Assembly: GCF_004208415.1 (NCBI RefSeq)
Contig: NZ_CP035758.1
Span: 10,664,001-10,728,000, forward strand
DNA length: 64,000 bases
Origin: Ktedonosporobacter rubrisoli
Lineage (GTDB): Bacteria; Chloroflexota; Ktedonobacteria; Ktedonobacterales; Ktedonobacteraceae
Direction of reading: 5' to 3'
Position numbers and translations under genes: made by a program. Each line of letters starts with the position of its first letter. The stretch's first letter is position 1. Positions 25,373-35,156 of the stretch are shown here, piece after piece. Below the pieces are notes generated by a model, which worked only from the letters and a program-made list of their open reading frames with translations, was not told where the DNA came from and did no database searches.

Positions 25373-27952
25373 ATGAGATATCCCCCCAACTTGCGATTAC
25401 GAGTAGAGCGTGAGCAGCGGAAATGGTCACGCTCATACATGGCAGAGAAGCTGAATCTTGGCGATCCTAAAACGATAGGGCGCTGGGAACGAGGCATTGC
25501 CCTGCCAAGTCCTCATTTTCGACGGAAACTCTGTGAGCTGTTTGCCTTGAGTGCCGAGGAGCTGGGTTTAGCCTCACCCGGGGTGGCTACATCTGAAGCG
25601 CCTCCTTCCCATCCTGCCTTGCCAATCGCGCAGCCCCAGGCTATGCAGAAAGAATCTCCCGAAAAAGAGGGAAAAAGGTGGCATGTGCCATATCGGCGCA
25701 ATCCCTTCTTTACTGGCCGCCAGGATGTGCTCGCATCCTTGCATACAGTTTTTTTCTCGGAGAGATTGACAACTCTCTCATATATCCAGGCGCTTAGTGG
25801 GCTGGGGGGAATTGGCAAAACACATATAGCCATAGAATATGCCTACCGTTTTGACGCTCAATATTCTGGGATCTATTGGGTACAGGCAGATACGCGTGAC
25901 GACCTGATTTCTAGCTGCACAGGGCTACTTGATTTCCTGGGACATTCACTTCGGGGGCACCAGAAGGATGAAGATCCTCTTAGAGTATTCAGCTATTGGT
26001 TGAGCAGGCATACGCGTTGGCTCCTGATCATTGACAACATCGAAGATTTAACCCTGCTTCAACACGTTCTACCTACAGACTGCCAGGGTCATGTATTGCT
26101 GACCACACGCATACAATCAACAGGTTCCTTTGCTCGCTGCCTTCCACTTGACAAAATGACAGATTCCGAAGGAGCACTTTTTCTCCTGCGGCGTGTAAAA
26201 CGCCTTGAGCCTGACGCTACGCTCGTTCAGTCTTCTCCTGCCGACCAGTTCTTAGGACAAAAACTTTCATCTCTCCTTGGTGGTCTTCCGCTGGCACTTG
26301 ATCAAGCAGGTGCATACATCGAAGAAGCCGGATGCAGCATCTCTGATTACCTGCAACGTTATACGCATCAGCGTGCCTCCCTTTTGGATCGAAGAGGAAT
26401 GGTAGGGAAAGATCATCCTCGCTCCGTCGCCACAACCTTCTCTCTGGCCTACACACAGGTTAGACAGAAACTGCCTCTGGCAGCTGATCTGCTCTGTCTC
26501 TGTGCCTTCCTCGCGGCAGACGGCATACCCGAGGAACTCTTTCTCCACCATACGGCTCATCCGTATGGAACAGAGAACACAAGCGGCAGAAGCTCCTTTC
26601 TCACAGATCTGTACCAATTCGACCAGGCGATCGCTGTCCTGCGGAACTTCTCTCTGGTACAACGGCAGCCCGAGATGCGAACTATCTCGCTTCACCGCCT
26701 GGTCCAGGTTATATTACAAGAAAGAATGAGCGAGCAAGAGCAGGCAAAGTGGTATCAAAGCGTGGTTCATCTGCTCAATGCGGCCTTTCCTGCTGTCGCC
26801 AATGGCACTGGGACCGGCATCTGGGAATCTTGTGAGCGTCTCCTTCCCCATGTTATGACCTGCGCTACATCTCTTCCAACTCTCCTCCAGGATCTGCAGT
26901 TGGCTGAGCTGCTTCTGAAAGCAGCTGACTATTTGGACCAACAATCCCAATACGAACGAGCGAAGTCACTGTATCAGCAAGCGCTCCAGATCCAGGTCCA
27001 GGGGGTTGGTTTGGAGCATCCCGCCGTTGGCTCTCTCCAAAGCAAGCTAGCTTACCTCTATCGACTTCTTGGTGATTATAAACAGGCAGAGCACCTGTTC
27101 CAGTCTGCGGAACACTTGCTTGAACAGGCGTGGGGACCAGGGCATCCTGAAGTCGCTTTCCCTCTCGAAGGCCTCGCGATGGTGTACTATGAGCAAGGCA
27201 AGTACGATCTGGCTCTTCCGCTGCAGCAACGAGCGTTACAGATTCGAGAACAGGCGTGGGGATCAGAGCATCCTGATGTGGCCTTGTCGCTGAATCGATT
27301 GGGGAATGTCTATATGGAGCAGGGCAAGTACGATCTGGCCGAACAGGTGTATCAACGAGCGTTGCAAATCCGGGAACAAATAGGAGAACCAATGCACTTT
27401 CGGATAGTAGGCTCGCTCAACAATCTTGGCTACCTCTATCGAGAGCAAGGCAAGTACGAGCAGGCCGAAGCGCTCTGCCAGCGTGCAGTTCGTCTGGCTG
27501 AACAGGTCCTGGGCGCGAATCATCCTGACGTGGCTGTGGCACTTGAGACGCTGGCTGGTCTCTATCGCGATTGGGGAAAATATGAGCAAGCGGAACTATT
27601 GTATCAACGAGCCTATGATCTCTTTGAGCAAGCGCTTGGCCCTGAGCATCACGCCGGAGCGTATCCCCTCCATGGTCTGGCTCTTCTCTACCAGGAGCAA
27701 GGCAAGTACGAGCAGGCCGAAACCCTCTTCCAACGTGCACTGCTGATCCGTAAACAGTGCCTGGATCAAAATCATCCAGAGATAGCCCAGGTCCTGTACG
27801 ATCTGGCGCGCCTCTACAAGCTTCAGGGAAAGAAGAGCGAAGCATCCTCCCTGGCCGAACGCTCTCTCCAGATCCGTATGCAGTTACTGGGAAGCGCTCA
27901 CCCCAAAACCGTTGCTTCACATGCCTTTTTAGCCCAGCTAGAAGAAGCCTGA
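25373..27952 (+). CDS. XRE/NB-ARC/TPR STAND protein divergent from the thiazole RiPP operon
   Basis: This 859-aa protein starts with an XRE-type helix-turn-helix (residues 5-66). A linker and an NB-ARC ATPase follow, with Walker A GLGGIGKTHIA (143-153) and Walker B WLLIIDNIED. From about 480 to the end are 42-residue kinesin-light-chain-like TPRs (GSLNNLGYLYREQGKYEQAE-like units). STAND proteins switch on ATP and on ligand binding to the repeats. The XRE domain suggests DNA-binding control, here possibly of the RiPP operon 445 bases away. The TPR repeats are closely alike in DNA sequence, so copy number may vary. Membrane segments are absent. Confidence 0.9.
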   Translation: MRYPPNLRLRVEREQRKWSRSYMAEKLNLGDPKTIGRWERGIALPSPHFRRKLCELFALSAEELGLASPGVATSEAPPSHPALPIAQPQAMQKESPEKEGKRWHVPYRRNPFFTGRQDVLASLHTVFFSERLTTLSYIQALSGLGGIGKTHIAIEYAYRFDAQYSGIYWVQADTRDDLISSCTGLLDFLGHSLRGHQKDEDPLRVFSYWLSRHTRWLLIIDNIEDLTLLQHVLPTDCQGHVLLTTRIQSTGSFARCLPLDKMTDSEGALFLLRRVKRLEPDATLVQSSPADQFLGQKLSSLLGGLPLALDQAGAYIEEAGCSISDYLQRYTHQRASLLDRRGMVGKDHPRSVATTFSLAYTQVRQKLPLAADLLCLCAFLAADGIPEELFLHHTAHPYGTENTSGRSSFLTDLYQFDQAIAVLRNFSLVQRQPEMRTISLHRLVQVILQERMSEQEQAKWYQSVVHLLNAAFPAVANGTGTGIWESCERLLPHVMTCATSLPTLLQDLQLAELLLKAADYLDQQSQYERAKSLYQQALQIQVQGVGLEHPAVGSLQSKLAYLYRLLGDYKQAEHLFQSAEHLLEQAWGPGHPEVAFPLEGLAMVYYEQGKYDLALPLQQRALQIREQAWGSEHPDVALSLNRLGNVYMEQGKYDLAEQVYQRALQIREQIGEPMHFRIVGSLNNLGYLYREQGKYEQAEALCQRAVRLAEQVLGANHPDVAVALETLAGLYRDWGKYEQAELLYQRAYDLFEQALGPEHHAGAYPLHGLALLYQEQGKYEQAETLFQRALLIRKQCLDQNHPEIAQVLYDLARLYKLQGKKSEASSLAERSLQIRMQLLGSAHPKTVASHAFLAQLEEA

Positions 27953-27968
27953 GGAAAGCATCAAGGAA

Positions 27969-28022
27969 GACCAGCGCACCCAAACTTGAAAAGTATACGC
28001 CTTAGGTTTGGATGCGCTGGTC
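27969..28022. terminator. Bidirectional terminator-like hairpin
   Basis: A 17-bp inverted repeat with one mismatch (GACCAGCGCACCCAAAC at 27969-27985; its partner at 28006-28022) surrounds a 20-base loop. It lies between the STAND gene ending at 27952 and the converging monooxygenase remnant ending at 28042, where a shared terminator is expected. There is no long T-run. Confidence 0.55.
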
Positions 28023-28041
28023 TCTAGAGGCCTTATCCCTT

Positions 28042-29405
28042 TTAGGATTCCCTGCCAAGAGGAGCGCCAGTGCGGCAAAGGATGCGAGTCAGCACTTGCT
28101 CAAGTGAAACGTGTGGGGTGGTCGCAAGTTTCCTACTGCGCCAGGCTACGAAACCATCAGGACGTACCAGCACAGCGCCATCAGCCGATATACCCATCTT
28201 CGTCTCCCAACCGTTCTCCGCATCGAGCAGATCACCACCTGGCCCGATGCGATAGGCCGAAAGCCTGATATTCAACTTCTCGGCCACCGCAGATGCGGCC
28301 TCGCACCATGGGGCTCCACAAGAGCCCGCGAATAAGACAAAGGGGCCATCGAGCAGGTCCAGCGTCGAGATGCTCTGTCCACCTTCGACCCATAGATGCG
28401 GCACGCGGGTGCCGGGCTGCCCGTTCAATTCCGGACGCTCCAGCAGCTCTATCCCCTGCTGCGAGGGAGGGACTGCCTCTTCTGAAACAATTGCCTCGGA
28501 ACAATACCTGTAGCCCAGAATAGGCGCAAACAGCGGGGCCTGTTTCTGTAAGGCAAGCTGGGTGCGCTCCGCATCAGTTCTGGCAAAAATAGCATACTGT
28601 TTCAATTCCGGGTGATCCACCAGCCCCGTAGGCGACTGTTCAGCTGCCACCCAGGCGATGGGATGCCGCTCGGTCATATAGGTCGAGAGAAGCTGCGGCG
28701 AGGCTTGTCCCTTGAGAACCGCTGCCAGTTTCCAGGCCAGGTTCTGCGCCCCTTGCAGTGCCATATTGACGCCAAGTCCCTGGTAGGGAGGCATGGTATG
28801 GGCTGCATCCCCAACCAGGAGCACCCGTCCCTGTTGGAACTGATCAGCCACGTGTTCAATAGGTTGCCAGGACATGAAATCGATGAGATCGAAGGCGATA
28901 GTTGGTTTCCCCATCGCTGTTCTCAGCAAGTCCTGGCAGCGCTCGTGAGTAAACTGTTCTACAGACTGCCCCTGCGTCGGCCGGTATCTGACTGTAAACA
29001 TTCCCAGATCTTTCTCTGCGATCATGAAGATGCCGTGAGCGGCAGGATTCTCGATCAGAAACACATCTGCCTCGTGGCCGTGGATGAGCTGGCTCCAGTC
29101 TTCTCAAAAGTAGATGAAGAGATAGTACTCAGAGAGCGCTTCGTGTCCTTTTCCTGGCACGCCGAGCGTCTCGCGAATCCGGCTATGAGCGCCATCAGCC
29201 GCCAGCATATAATCGGAGCGCAGGACTTCTGATCTTCCGGTAGCACGATCCTACAAGGTGGCCGTGACTGCGGTTCGTCTTGTATGAACGAAACCAACTC
29301 AGTGTTATACCGGACATCGATGCTGCGTTGACGCGCCTGCGCCAAATAGGAGCGGTTCGAGTCGACTCTGCGGGCAATACCAAACAAGTGGTTCTGGATT
29401 AACAA
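28042..29405 (-). pseudogene. Broken FAD-dependent aromatic monooxygenase
   Basis: The C-terminal 340 codons (28042-29064) match PheA/TfdB-type flavin monooxygenases: HVADQFQQGRVLLVGDAAHT with the FAD-ribityl GD motif, and a thioredoxin-like tail (FAGSCGAPWCEAA). Upstream, pieces in other frames (DYMLAADGAHSRIRETLGVP; ARQRSIDVRYNTELVSF) belong to the same enzyme. At least two frameshifts separate them, one near 29102-29108 and one near 29225. The N-terminal GxGxxG is missing. The gene is therefore inactive as assembled. It resembles polyketide or phenol hydroxylases that add a hydroxyl group to an aromatic ring. Confidence 0.8.
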
Positions 29406-29521
29406 ACAATACGAGACGGTATCGTTTCTATGTGAAGACTATAGCACGAAAAGGAAGGGATGTTAAGGAGCCAGCTCTGAACACTAGTTGAGGAAAAATC
29501 CTGTATTGCCGGTTATTCAGC

Positions 29522-30382
29522 TCATGACGGCATGTTCTGGTTATGATAGAGGACTCTGTTTAATCTTAGTCTTAGCTGATACTTCTCTACCAGGTTCGTA
29601 ACAAGCCTATCAAGGATCTCTCGATGCTTCAGAGAAGAGGCTTGCCGGTAGACGTCCTGGATTTCAGGAGATTCGTGTTGCATTCTTTGCAGGAGCCTCT
29701 CCCTGATATAGGGCTTGAGATTGATATGTTCTATGAATACAGATTGTACTCCCACTTCGGCCAGCCTGGCGAACAGGTCTTCAAGAAGGTCTGGGCGGTA
29801 ACGAAAGTGAGGGAGAAGGGGGCCGATAAAAGCGTAAGTATGCAAACCTTCCTCATGAAGTTGTTTGAGGGTATGCAGACGCCTGCTAATGAGCGGAGCC
29901 CGAACCTCAAGGAAGCGACCGAGCTTATCATCGGTTGTGGTAATCGTCATTCCTACTTCGACGTGCGGTATCTGATGGAGAATATCGACATCGCGCAGCA
30001 CCAGAGGAGATTTTGTTAAGATACTGACCAGGCCAGGATACGTTTCACGGGCCAATATTTCTAGAATCCCTCTCGTCAGGCGGTATTTAGACTCAATGCC
30101 ATGATACGGATCGGTGACAGAACTTAGAAATATCGAAGACTGGCGTCTGGCCTGAGACCAGCGTTTCAAGTCTTTCTCAAAAACCGAGACTGCATTCGTT
30201 TTCACATACACATAGTTTCCCCAGTTATTCACAGGTTCATTTACGAATCTCCCCATGAAACTTGCATAGCAATACGCACAACCAAACTCGCAGCCGGTGT
30301 ACGGATTGACGACATATTGTGCATCTGGCAATTTTGAGGGCACTAACATCGTTTTGGTTTCGATTTCCTTGATGTTCATCAT
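29522..30382 (-). CDS. SPL-family radical SAM protein
   Basis: This 286-aa protein has the radical-SAM cluster motif CEFGCAYC (Cys31, Cys35, Cys38), followed by the Rv2578c/spore-photoproduct-lyase-like body: IFLSSVTDPYHGIESKYRLT, VGMTITTTDDKLGRFLEVRA and AFIGPLLPHF. The [4Fe-4S] cluster would cleave S-adenosylmethionine to a 5'-deoxyadenosyl radical. The substrate is unknown; real spore photoproduct lyases are close relatives but differ. The ATG at 30382 is preferred because AGGAAGAG precedes it; the frame is open to 30502. It may sit alone, with a promoter at 30641-30669. Its presence next to a RiPP region could hint at tailoring, but no operon link exists. Confidence 0.85.
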   Translation of the reverse strand: MMNIKEIETKTMLVPSKLPDAQYVVNPYTGCEFGCAYCYASFMGRFVNEPVNNWGNYVYVKTNAVSVFEKDLKRWSQARRQSSIFLSSVTDPYHGIESKYRLTRGILEILARETYPGLVSILTKSPLVLRDVDILHQIPHVEVGMTITTTDDKLGRFLEVRAPLISRRLHTLKQLHEEGLHTYAFIGPLLPHFRYRPDLLEDLFARLAEVGVQSVFIEHINLKPYIRERLLQRMQHESPEIQDVYRQASSLKHREILDRLVTNLVEKYQLRLRLNRVLYHNQNMPS

Positions 30383-30640
30383 TTTCTCTTCCTGAGCCTC
30401 AGCTCTCCCATTGAGCGAGAGTGGAGATCGGCCAACGAGATCTCCACACGTTTGCTTGACTGCGGGTTGTTCTATTTGCGAAACCGGGGTTCCAAAAACC
30501 AAAAAAGCCTCAATCTACCGCGTGAGGAAAACGAATCTAAGAATCTGCCTAGATTTATTCCGTCACCCGGCAAACCGAGACCTTTTACAGCCAGCAACAA
30601 CTTGTTGGCGACTTAGCTTTCCTAAGCATATTCAAGTTAT

Positions 30641-30669
30641 ACTATAATATGTCTTTCAGATGATGTCAA
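30641..30669 (-). promoter_or_regulatory. Sigma70-like promoter upstream of the radical SAM gene
   Basis: On the minus strand TTGACA (30669-30664) is followed after 17 bases by TATAGT (30646-30641), five of six matches to TATAAT. It would start near 30634 and leave a leader of about 250 bases. Confidence 0.55.
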
Positions 30670-30778
30670 GATGAAACAAAAATTTCAGGTTTTCCGAATT
30701 GTAGCAGCATTTGTTCATCTCAACTGTGTGAAAGGCGAATGGACAAGCTTGTGAGTAATTTTTACCCCTCTCCTGGAC
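30670..30778. other. Intergenic between radical SAM and MFS genes
   Basis: With the preceding 30383-30640 this forms about 400 bases without a gene. I see only the promoter at 30641-30669 and AT-rich flanks. Confidence 0.35.
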
Positions 30779-32041
30779 TCATTTCCGTCCCGCCGGAAGC
30801 TTACGTGTCAAAGCCCAAACCAGGAGGGCAACGGCGCTGATGGCGGTTCCCAACAAGCTCACACCAATCCAGCCAGCATGCACATAGACCATCGTCGAGA
30901 CAATCGAGCCAGTCGCGCTCCCGATAGAATAGAAGATCATGTAGCTGGCTACAAGTCGGCTGAGCGCCTCTGGACGAACACGGTAGATCATGCTCTGATT
31001 GGTCACGTGTACCGCTTGTACTGCCAGGTCCAGCATGACAATTCCAACGATCAAAGCCAACAGAGAGTGGTTGATCAAGCTGATTGGCAACCAGGATAGA
31101 AGCAGCAGGGTCAGCCCGATACCAGTCGTCCATTGCTCCAAACCGCGATCTGCAAGAGATCCTGCCCGTCTGGCTGCCAATGCGCCAGCAACCCCTACGA
31201 GGCCAAATAACCCGATCACTGTATGCGAAAAGGAAAATGGCGGTCCACTGAGCGGAAGCGTCAATGAAGTCCACAGGGTACTGAATGCAGCAAAAATCAG
31301 CAGAGCTAGCATGGCACGGATACGTAAGAGAGGTTCCTGCCAAAAGAGCGCGATTATTGAGCTGAGCAATTGCGGGTAAGAGATGGAGGACTTCGCCCTT
31401 TCATCAGATGGGAGTGCTCGCAACAATATGCCCGCCATGAGGAGAGCTAAGAGAGCAGAGACTGCGTAGACCGAGCGCCATCCAGCAAGATCGGTGAGAA
31501 CTCCAGCCACAGTGCGTGCCAACAGAATACCGATGACCACACCACTTGTCACTAGCCCAACAACCTGTCCTCGCTGAGCAGGACCTGCTAAAGCTGCTGC
31601 GTAGGCGACAACTGCTTGTGTTACAGTAGCGAGCAGACCCATGACGCCTATTCCTATCAGCCACAGAGGAATAGTGGGTGCGATGACCACTCCCACCAGC
31701 GCCAACGCAGACAGGAGTAATTGGCAGACAATCAGCCGACGACGATTCAAGAGGTCTCCTAACGGCACGAGGAACAAAAGCCCGAGTGCATAACATATCT
31801 GTGTAATGGTAATTACTATGCCAATGGATGCCTCAGGAACCTTGAAGTCGCTCGCCATAGTAGCGAGGAGCGGCTGCGCGTAATAAACATTGGCAACAGC
31901 GACTCCGCAAGTGATGGCAAGAGCCACCACTACCAGGCGCGACAGGGAAGAGGTGGAAGCCAGAGAAGTTCCCCTTCTGCTTACTGCTAGTCTGCTTATC
32001 TCTGTGGGAACGACTCCCACTTTATTTTCACATTTCTCCAT
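30779..32041 (-). CDS. MFS drug/metabolite exporter
   Basis: This 420-aa membrane protein has twelve predicted spans and the MFS signature loops, for example LVPLGDLLNRRRLIVCQLLL after helix 2. It begins at an ATG with GAGAGGAAA before it. It is divergent from a LysR-family gene with a 242-base intergenic region. That arrangement usually means the regulator controls the exporter. The substrate is unknown; the family (EmrB/AraJ-like 12-span) exports small metabolites or drugs. It is the likely efflux partner of the LysR unit. Confidence 0.9.
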   Translation of the reverse strand: MEKCENKVGVVPTEISRLAVSRRGTSLASTSSLSRLVVVALAITCGVAVANVYYAQPLLATMASDFKVPEASIGIVITITQICYALGLLFLVPLGDLLNRRRLIVCQLLLSALALVGVVIAPTIPLWLIGIGVMGLLATVTQAVVAYAAALAGPAQRGQVVGLVTSGVVIGILLARTVAGVLTDLAGWRSVYAVSALLALLMAGILLRALPSDERAKSSISYPQLLSSIIALFWQEPLLRIRAMLALLIFAAFSTLWTSLTLPLSGPPFSFSHTVIGLFGLVGVAGALAARRAGSLADRGLEQWTTGIGLTLLLLSWLPISLINHSLLALIVGIVMLDLAVQAVHVTNQSMIYRVRPEALSRLVASYMIFYSIGSATGSIVSTMVYVHAGWIGVSLLGTAISAVALLVWALTRKLPAGRK

Positions 32042-32199
32042 AGATGTTTCCTCTCAAGCGAATCTTGCTTCGCTCACATGAATGAGCGGCATGCCTCAGC
32101 GTTTCCTCTCCTTTTGCTCCAGGAAGAGAGCTATATCGTTCTCGGGATGGGAGCATTGCGCCTTAAGGTGCGGAGGGGAAAAGCGTTTTCCTCTTGCCA

Positions 32200-32229
32200 A
32201 GCATAGAAGAAAGGAGTATATTTTGTCAA
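32200..32229 (-). promoter_or_regulatory. Promoter for the MFS exporter
   Basis: On the minus strand TTGACA (32229-32224) and TATGCT (32205-32200) are separated by 18 bases, giving a start near 32193 and a leader of about 150 bases before the MFS ATG. Confidence 0.45.
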
Positions 32230-32251
32230 TATAAAGTAAACGAACGAATCA

Positions 32252-32266
32252 TTCAATTTTATTGAA
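32252..32266. promoter_or_regulatory. LysR-type box upstream of the LysR gene
   Basis: TTCAAT-TTT-ATTGAA is a perfect 6-bp inverted repeat and contains a T-N11-A core. It lies 17 bases before the LysR ATG (32284) and near the MFS promoter, where an autoregulatory LysR-family protein would bind. Confidence 0.5.
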
Positions 32267-32283
32267 CTGGAAAGGAACATGTG

Positions 32284-33203
32284 ATGGAACTGCGCCAGCT
32301 CGAAACGTTTCTGACGATTGTGAGGGAGGGGAGCTTTGTCAAAGCAGCCGAAAAGCTTCAGTATGCCCAATCAACTATCACCATTCATATTCAGCAGCTT
32401 GAGGCGGAACTTGGGGTGAAATTGTTTGCTCGTCAGGGAAAGCAGATGCAGCTGACCGAGGCAGGGAAGGCATTGTGGGAACAAGCTGATGCCTTGCGGC
32501 AGCGGGCAGTGGCCTTGCAGCAAGCGATGCAAGAGATTATTGCAGGAGATGCGGGACATATCCGTCTGGGGGCGATTGAACCAACGGCGAGCCTGCGTTT
32601 GGCTCCGTTGCTCATTGCCTTTTCTCACGAGTTTCCCAAGCTTCAACTCACACTGGAAGTGGGCAATGCTGCGATGGTGAATCCGCGAGTGAGTTCCGGC
32701 GATCTTGATTTTGCCATCAGTTCTCCACCCGAATCTCATACAGGCTTAGCATTTGAGCCACTCTTTTTTGAGGCATTAAGCATCTTGCTCCCAGAACACC
32801 ATCCTCTCGCTCACAAAGAGCCGCTTGAGGCAGCAGACCTGAAAGGTCAGCGCATTCTTTTAACCGATCGTGGTTGTGGGTATCGGGCAGTAGTTGAAAA
32901 GGCGTTGCTCTCACAAGGAGTCAATCCCTTTTCTGGTATCGAGATGGGAAGTATAGAGGTGATCAAACAAGCTGTTCAGGGGAAGTGGGGATCGCGCTGC
33001 TTCCAGGTGTTGCAGTGACCCCACCTCCCAGGCAAACAATTTTGCGCGAGTTGCAAGGAGTTGATATACATGTGCCAGTAGGTCTCGTTTCTCATCCTGA
33101 AGCCTATCATTTTGGCCGTATTCAGCAAGCCCTCCTGACCTACTTGCGTACCCATCTTAAGAGGCAAAGCATGCAAGAAATCGGAGGGCAATCAGAGAGA
33201 TGA
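32284..33203 (+). pseudogene. LysR-family regulator, frame broken near 32979
   Basis: The N-terminal helix-turn-helix (LRQLETFLTIVREGSFVKAA, residues 3-60) and most of the effector domain read in one frame to 33018. From about 32984 the reading continues in another frame (GIALLPGVAV, then DIHVPVGLVSHPEAYHFGRI), ending at 33203. A single-base change between two G4 runs (32979-32982 and 32987-32990) would join the parts into a normal protein of about 306 aa. Either the gene is a fresh pseudogene or the assembly has a homopolymer error. It is divergent from the MFS exporter, whose promoter region holds a LysR-type box. Confidence 0.8.
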
Positions 33204-33236
33204 GGGCATTTCTATTTCTCGGATACCGTTCTCTTT

Positions 33237-34031
33237 TCATGTGCGCTTTTTATAGGCCCACATCGCAAAGAGGTAAGCTAGCAGCAGAATGCCGATGCAC
33301 CAGGCAAGGGCAACCCATATCTCATTCCCCACAGGTTGTTCAGACAGCAATGCGCGGATGGTGTCTACAATCGCCGTGACTGGCTGGTTTTCGGCAAAGA
33401 CCCTGACGACCAGTGGCATCGATTTGGTGGGCACAAACGCCGAGCTGATAAAAGGCAAGAAGATCAGCGGATACGAAAAGGTGGTTGCGCCGTCTATCGA
33501 TTTAGCGGTCAGGCCAGGAATCACCGCCACCCAGGTTAATGTCAGCGTAAACAACGCGAGGATGCCAACGACGGCAAGCCAGGACAGAATGCCGGCCGAC
33601 GAGCGGAAGCCCATCAGCAAAGCGACGAGGATGATGACCACCACAGAAATCGCATTAGAGACCAGTGAGGTCAGGACGTGTCCCCACAGGAGAGTGGAAG
33701 GGGCAATCGGCATGGAGCGAAAGCGTTCCATGATTCCCCGTTGGACATCGGTAAACAAGCGGAAAGCCGTATAGGAGATTCCGCTTGAAATCGCGATCAG
33801 TAAGATACCAGGTAATAAGTAATTGACATAGTTCGCTGTCCCGGTTTGTATGGCGCCACCGAATACATAGACGAACAGCAGCATAAACATAATCGGCATG
33901 ATGGTGACCGTGATGATGGTATCCATGCTGCGGAAGATATGGCGCATGGACCGGCCGAGCATCACGCTCAGATCGCTGAAAAAGTGTTTTTGTATCCGGG
34001 TTCCTGAGTAGTTACTCTGGATTGTTTCCAT
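33237..34031 (-). CDS. ABC-2 type exporter permease (DrrB-like)
   Basis: This 264-aa inner-membrane protein has six hydrophobic spans and the ABC2_membrane motifs, for example YVNYLLPGILLIAISSGISY and the cytoplasmic GIMERFRSMPIAPSTLLWGH. It is the export pore of a two-gene DrrAB-type transporter; drug or natural-product efflux is typical. Its ATG follows the ATPase stop directly (TAA then ATG), and its SD (AAGGAGGAAC) lies inside the end of the ATPase gene. The pair may serve RiPP products made in this window, but no operon link exists. Confidence 0.9.
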   Translation of the reverse strand: METIQSNYSGTRIQKHFFSDLSVMLGRSMRHIFRSMDTIITVTIMPIMFMLLFVYVFGGAIQTGTANYVNYLLPGILLIAISSGISYTAFRLFTDVQRGIMERFRSMPIAPSTLLWGHVLTSLVSNAISVVVIILVALLMGFRSSAGILSWLAVVGILALFTLTLTWVAVIPGLTAKSIDGATTFSYPLIFLPFISSAFVPTKSMPLVVRVFAENQPVTAIVDTIRALLSEQPVGNEIWVALAWCIGILLLAYLFAMWAYKKRT

Positions 34032-34792
34032 TTACAGTTCCTCCTTTTTGCCAATGATGGCAAGAAAGATCTCCTCAAGGCTCGGCTGTTTTTCTACATA
34101 CTCCACCTGAGCCGGGGGAAATAGCCTTTTGAGCTCGGCGAGGGTGCCGCTGGCAATAATCTTGCCCTCGTGGAGGATGGCAATGCGATCAGCCAGTTGT
34201 TCCGCCTCGTCGAGGTACTGCGTGGTCAAGAAGACGGTGATGCCCCCAGAAGCTAATTTCTTCACCACTTTCCACACCTCGATGCGTGCCTCGGGGTCCA
34301 GCCCGGTGGTCGGCTCGTCAAGGAAGAGGATCGGCGGGGTTCCCACCAGACTCATGGCCAGGTCAAGTCGGCGGCGCATCCCCCCGAATACGTCGACGCG
34401 CGGCGGTTTGCAGCCTCGGTTAGCCCGAAGCTTGCCAGCAACTCGTAGGCTACCTGGCGCGGCCGGCTGAGATGGCGGAGCCGGGCAATCAGGATCAGGT
34501 TTTCGCGCCCGGTCAATATCTCATCCACAGCGGCAAATTGCCCGGTCAGACTGAGGGATTGGCGCACCAGCTCTGGCTGTGAGGCCACATCAAAGCCGTT
34601 GATCATGGCTGTTCCGCTGTCCTGTTTGAGCAGCGTGGTAAGGATTTTGACCAGCGTGGTCTTGCCCGCACCGTTGGAGCCGAGCAGAGCAAAAATACTG
34701 CCCCGCTCCACGCTGAGATTCACGCCTTGTAAGACGCTGAGCTGCTTGTATGATTTTCGAATATCTTGTACTTGAATGGCTATACTTTGCAC
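34032..34792 (-). pseudogene. ABC transporter ATPase (DrrA-like), frame broken at 34380-34385
   Basis: The Walker A part (LLGSNGAGKTTLVKIL) and the linker up to STYSGG read in one frame, and the remaining MRRRLDLAMSL, Walker B (ILFLDEPTTGLDPEA) and H-loop region in another. The break falls exactly in a run of six C (six G on the coding strand). Dropping or adding one base there gives YSGGMRRRLDLAMSL, the normal ABC signature, in one frame. The GTG at 34792 is preferred as start because AAGGAGGAG precedes it; another ATG lies at 34813. As assembled the ATPase is interrupted. Its companion permease is intact, which argues for a sequencing error. Confidence 0.82.
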
Positions 34793-34852
34793 AGTCTCCT
34801 CCTTACCAGTCATACGAGCATAAAGCTGTTCACTCTTAGGATTTGTCTGCAT

Positions 34853-35156
34853 ACTTCTTCTTTCTCTTTTTAACTTGATACTCGCTTAGCTAGCACAAAC
34901 GAATAAAAAAGCAGAAGGATTTTCTTACTATAAATCGTGGCAATTATTGTTTTATTGTTGATAATAGACTACTGGCAAAACATAAATTTGTCAAGTAAAT
35001 TGGCAATAAAAAATAATATTGAGGCGAAATTTACTTGTAATAATCGCAATGTCTTGACATTGACCAGATTATGCGCTATTATTGCCATATATATTAGTAT
35101 TTTTTGCTAAATACTATGGCAACATAGCATTGATAAACCTTCAGGGAGAAAGAGGC
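34853..35156. other. AT-rich divergent region
   Basis: Very AT-rich DNA between the ABC ATPase and the helical-repeat gene. It contains the promoter at 35054-35082 and no gene. Confidence 0.5.
35054..35082 (+). promoter_or_regulatory. Sigma70-like promoter of the helical-repeat gene
   Basis: TTGACA (35054-35059) and TATTAT (35077-35082) are separated by 17 bases. A start near 35089 leaves a leader of about 68 bases to the ATG at 35157. Confidence 0.65.

Noticed and set aside
27000..27750. Regular 126-base periodicity considered as CRISPR or satellite
   Set aside because: It encodes 42-residue TPRs in one continuous reading frame.
26865..27983. Long minus-strand frames within the STAND TPR region
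   Set aside because: They are mirror-image frames of the repeated TPR DNA and have repetitive low-quality sequence.
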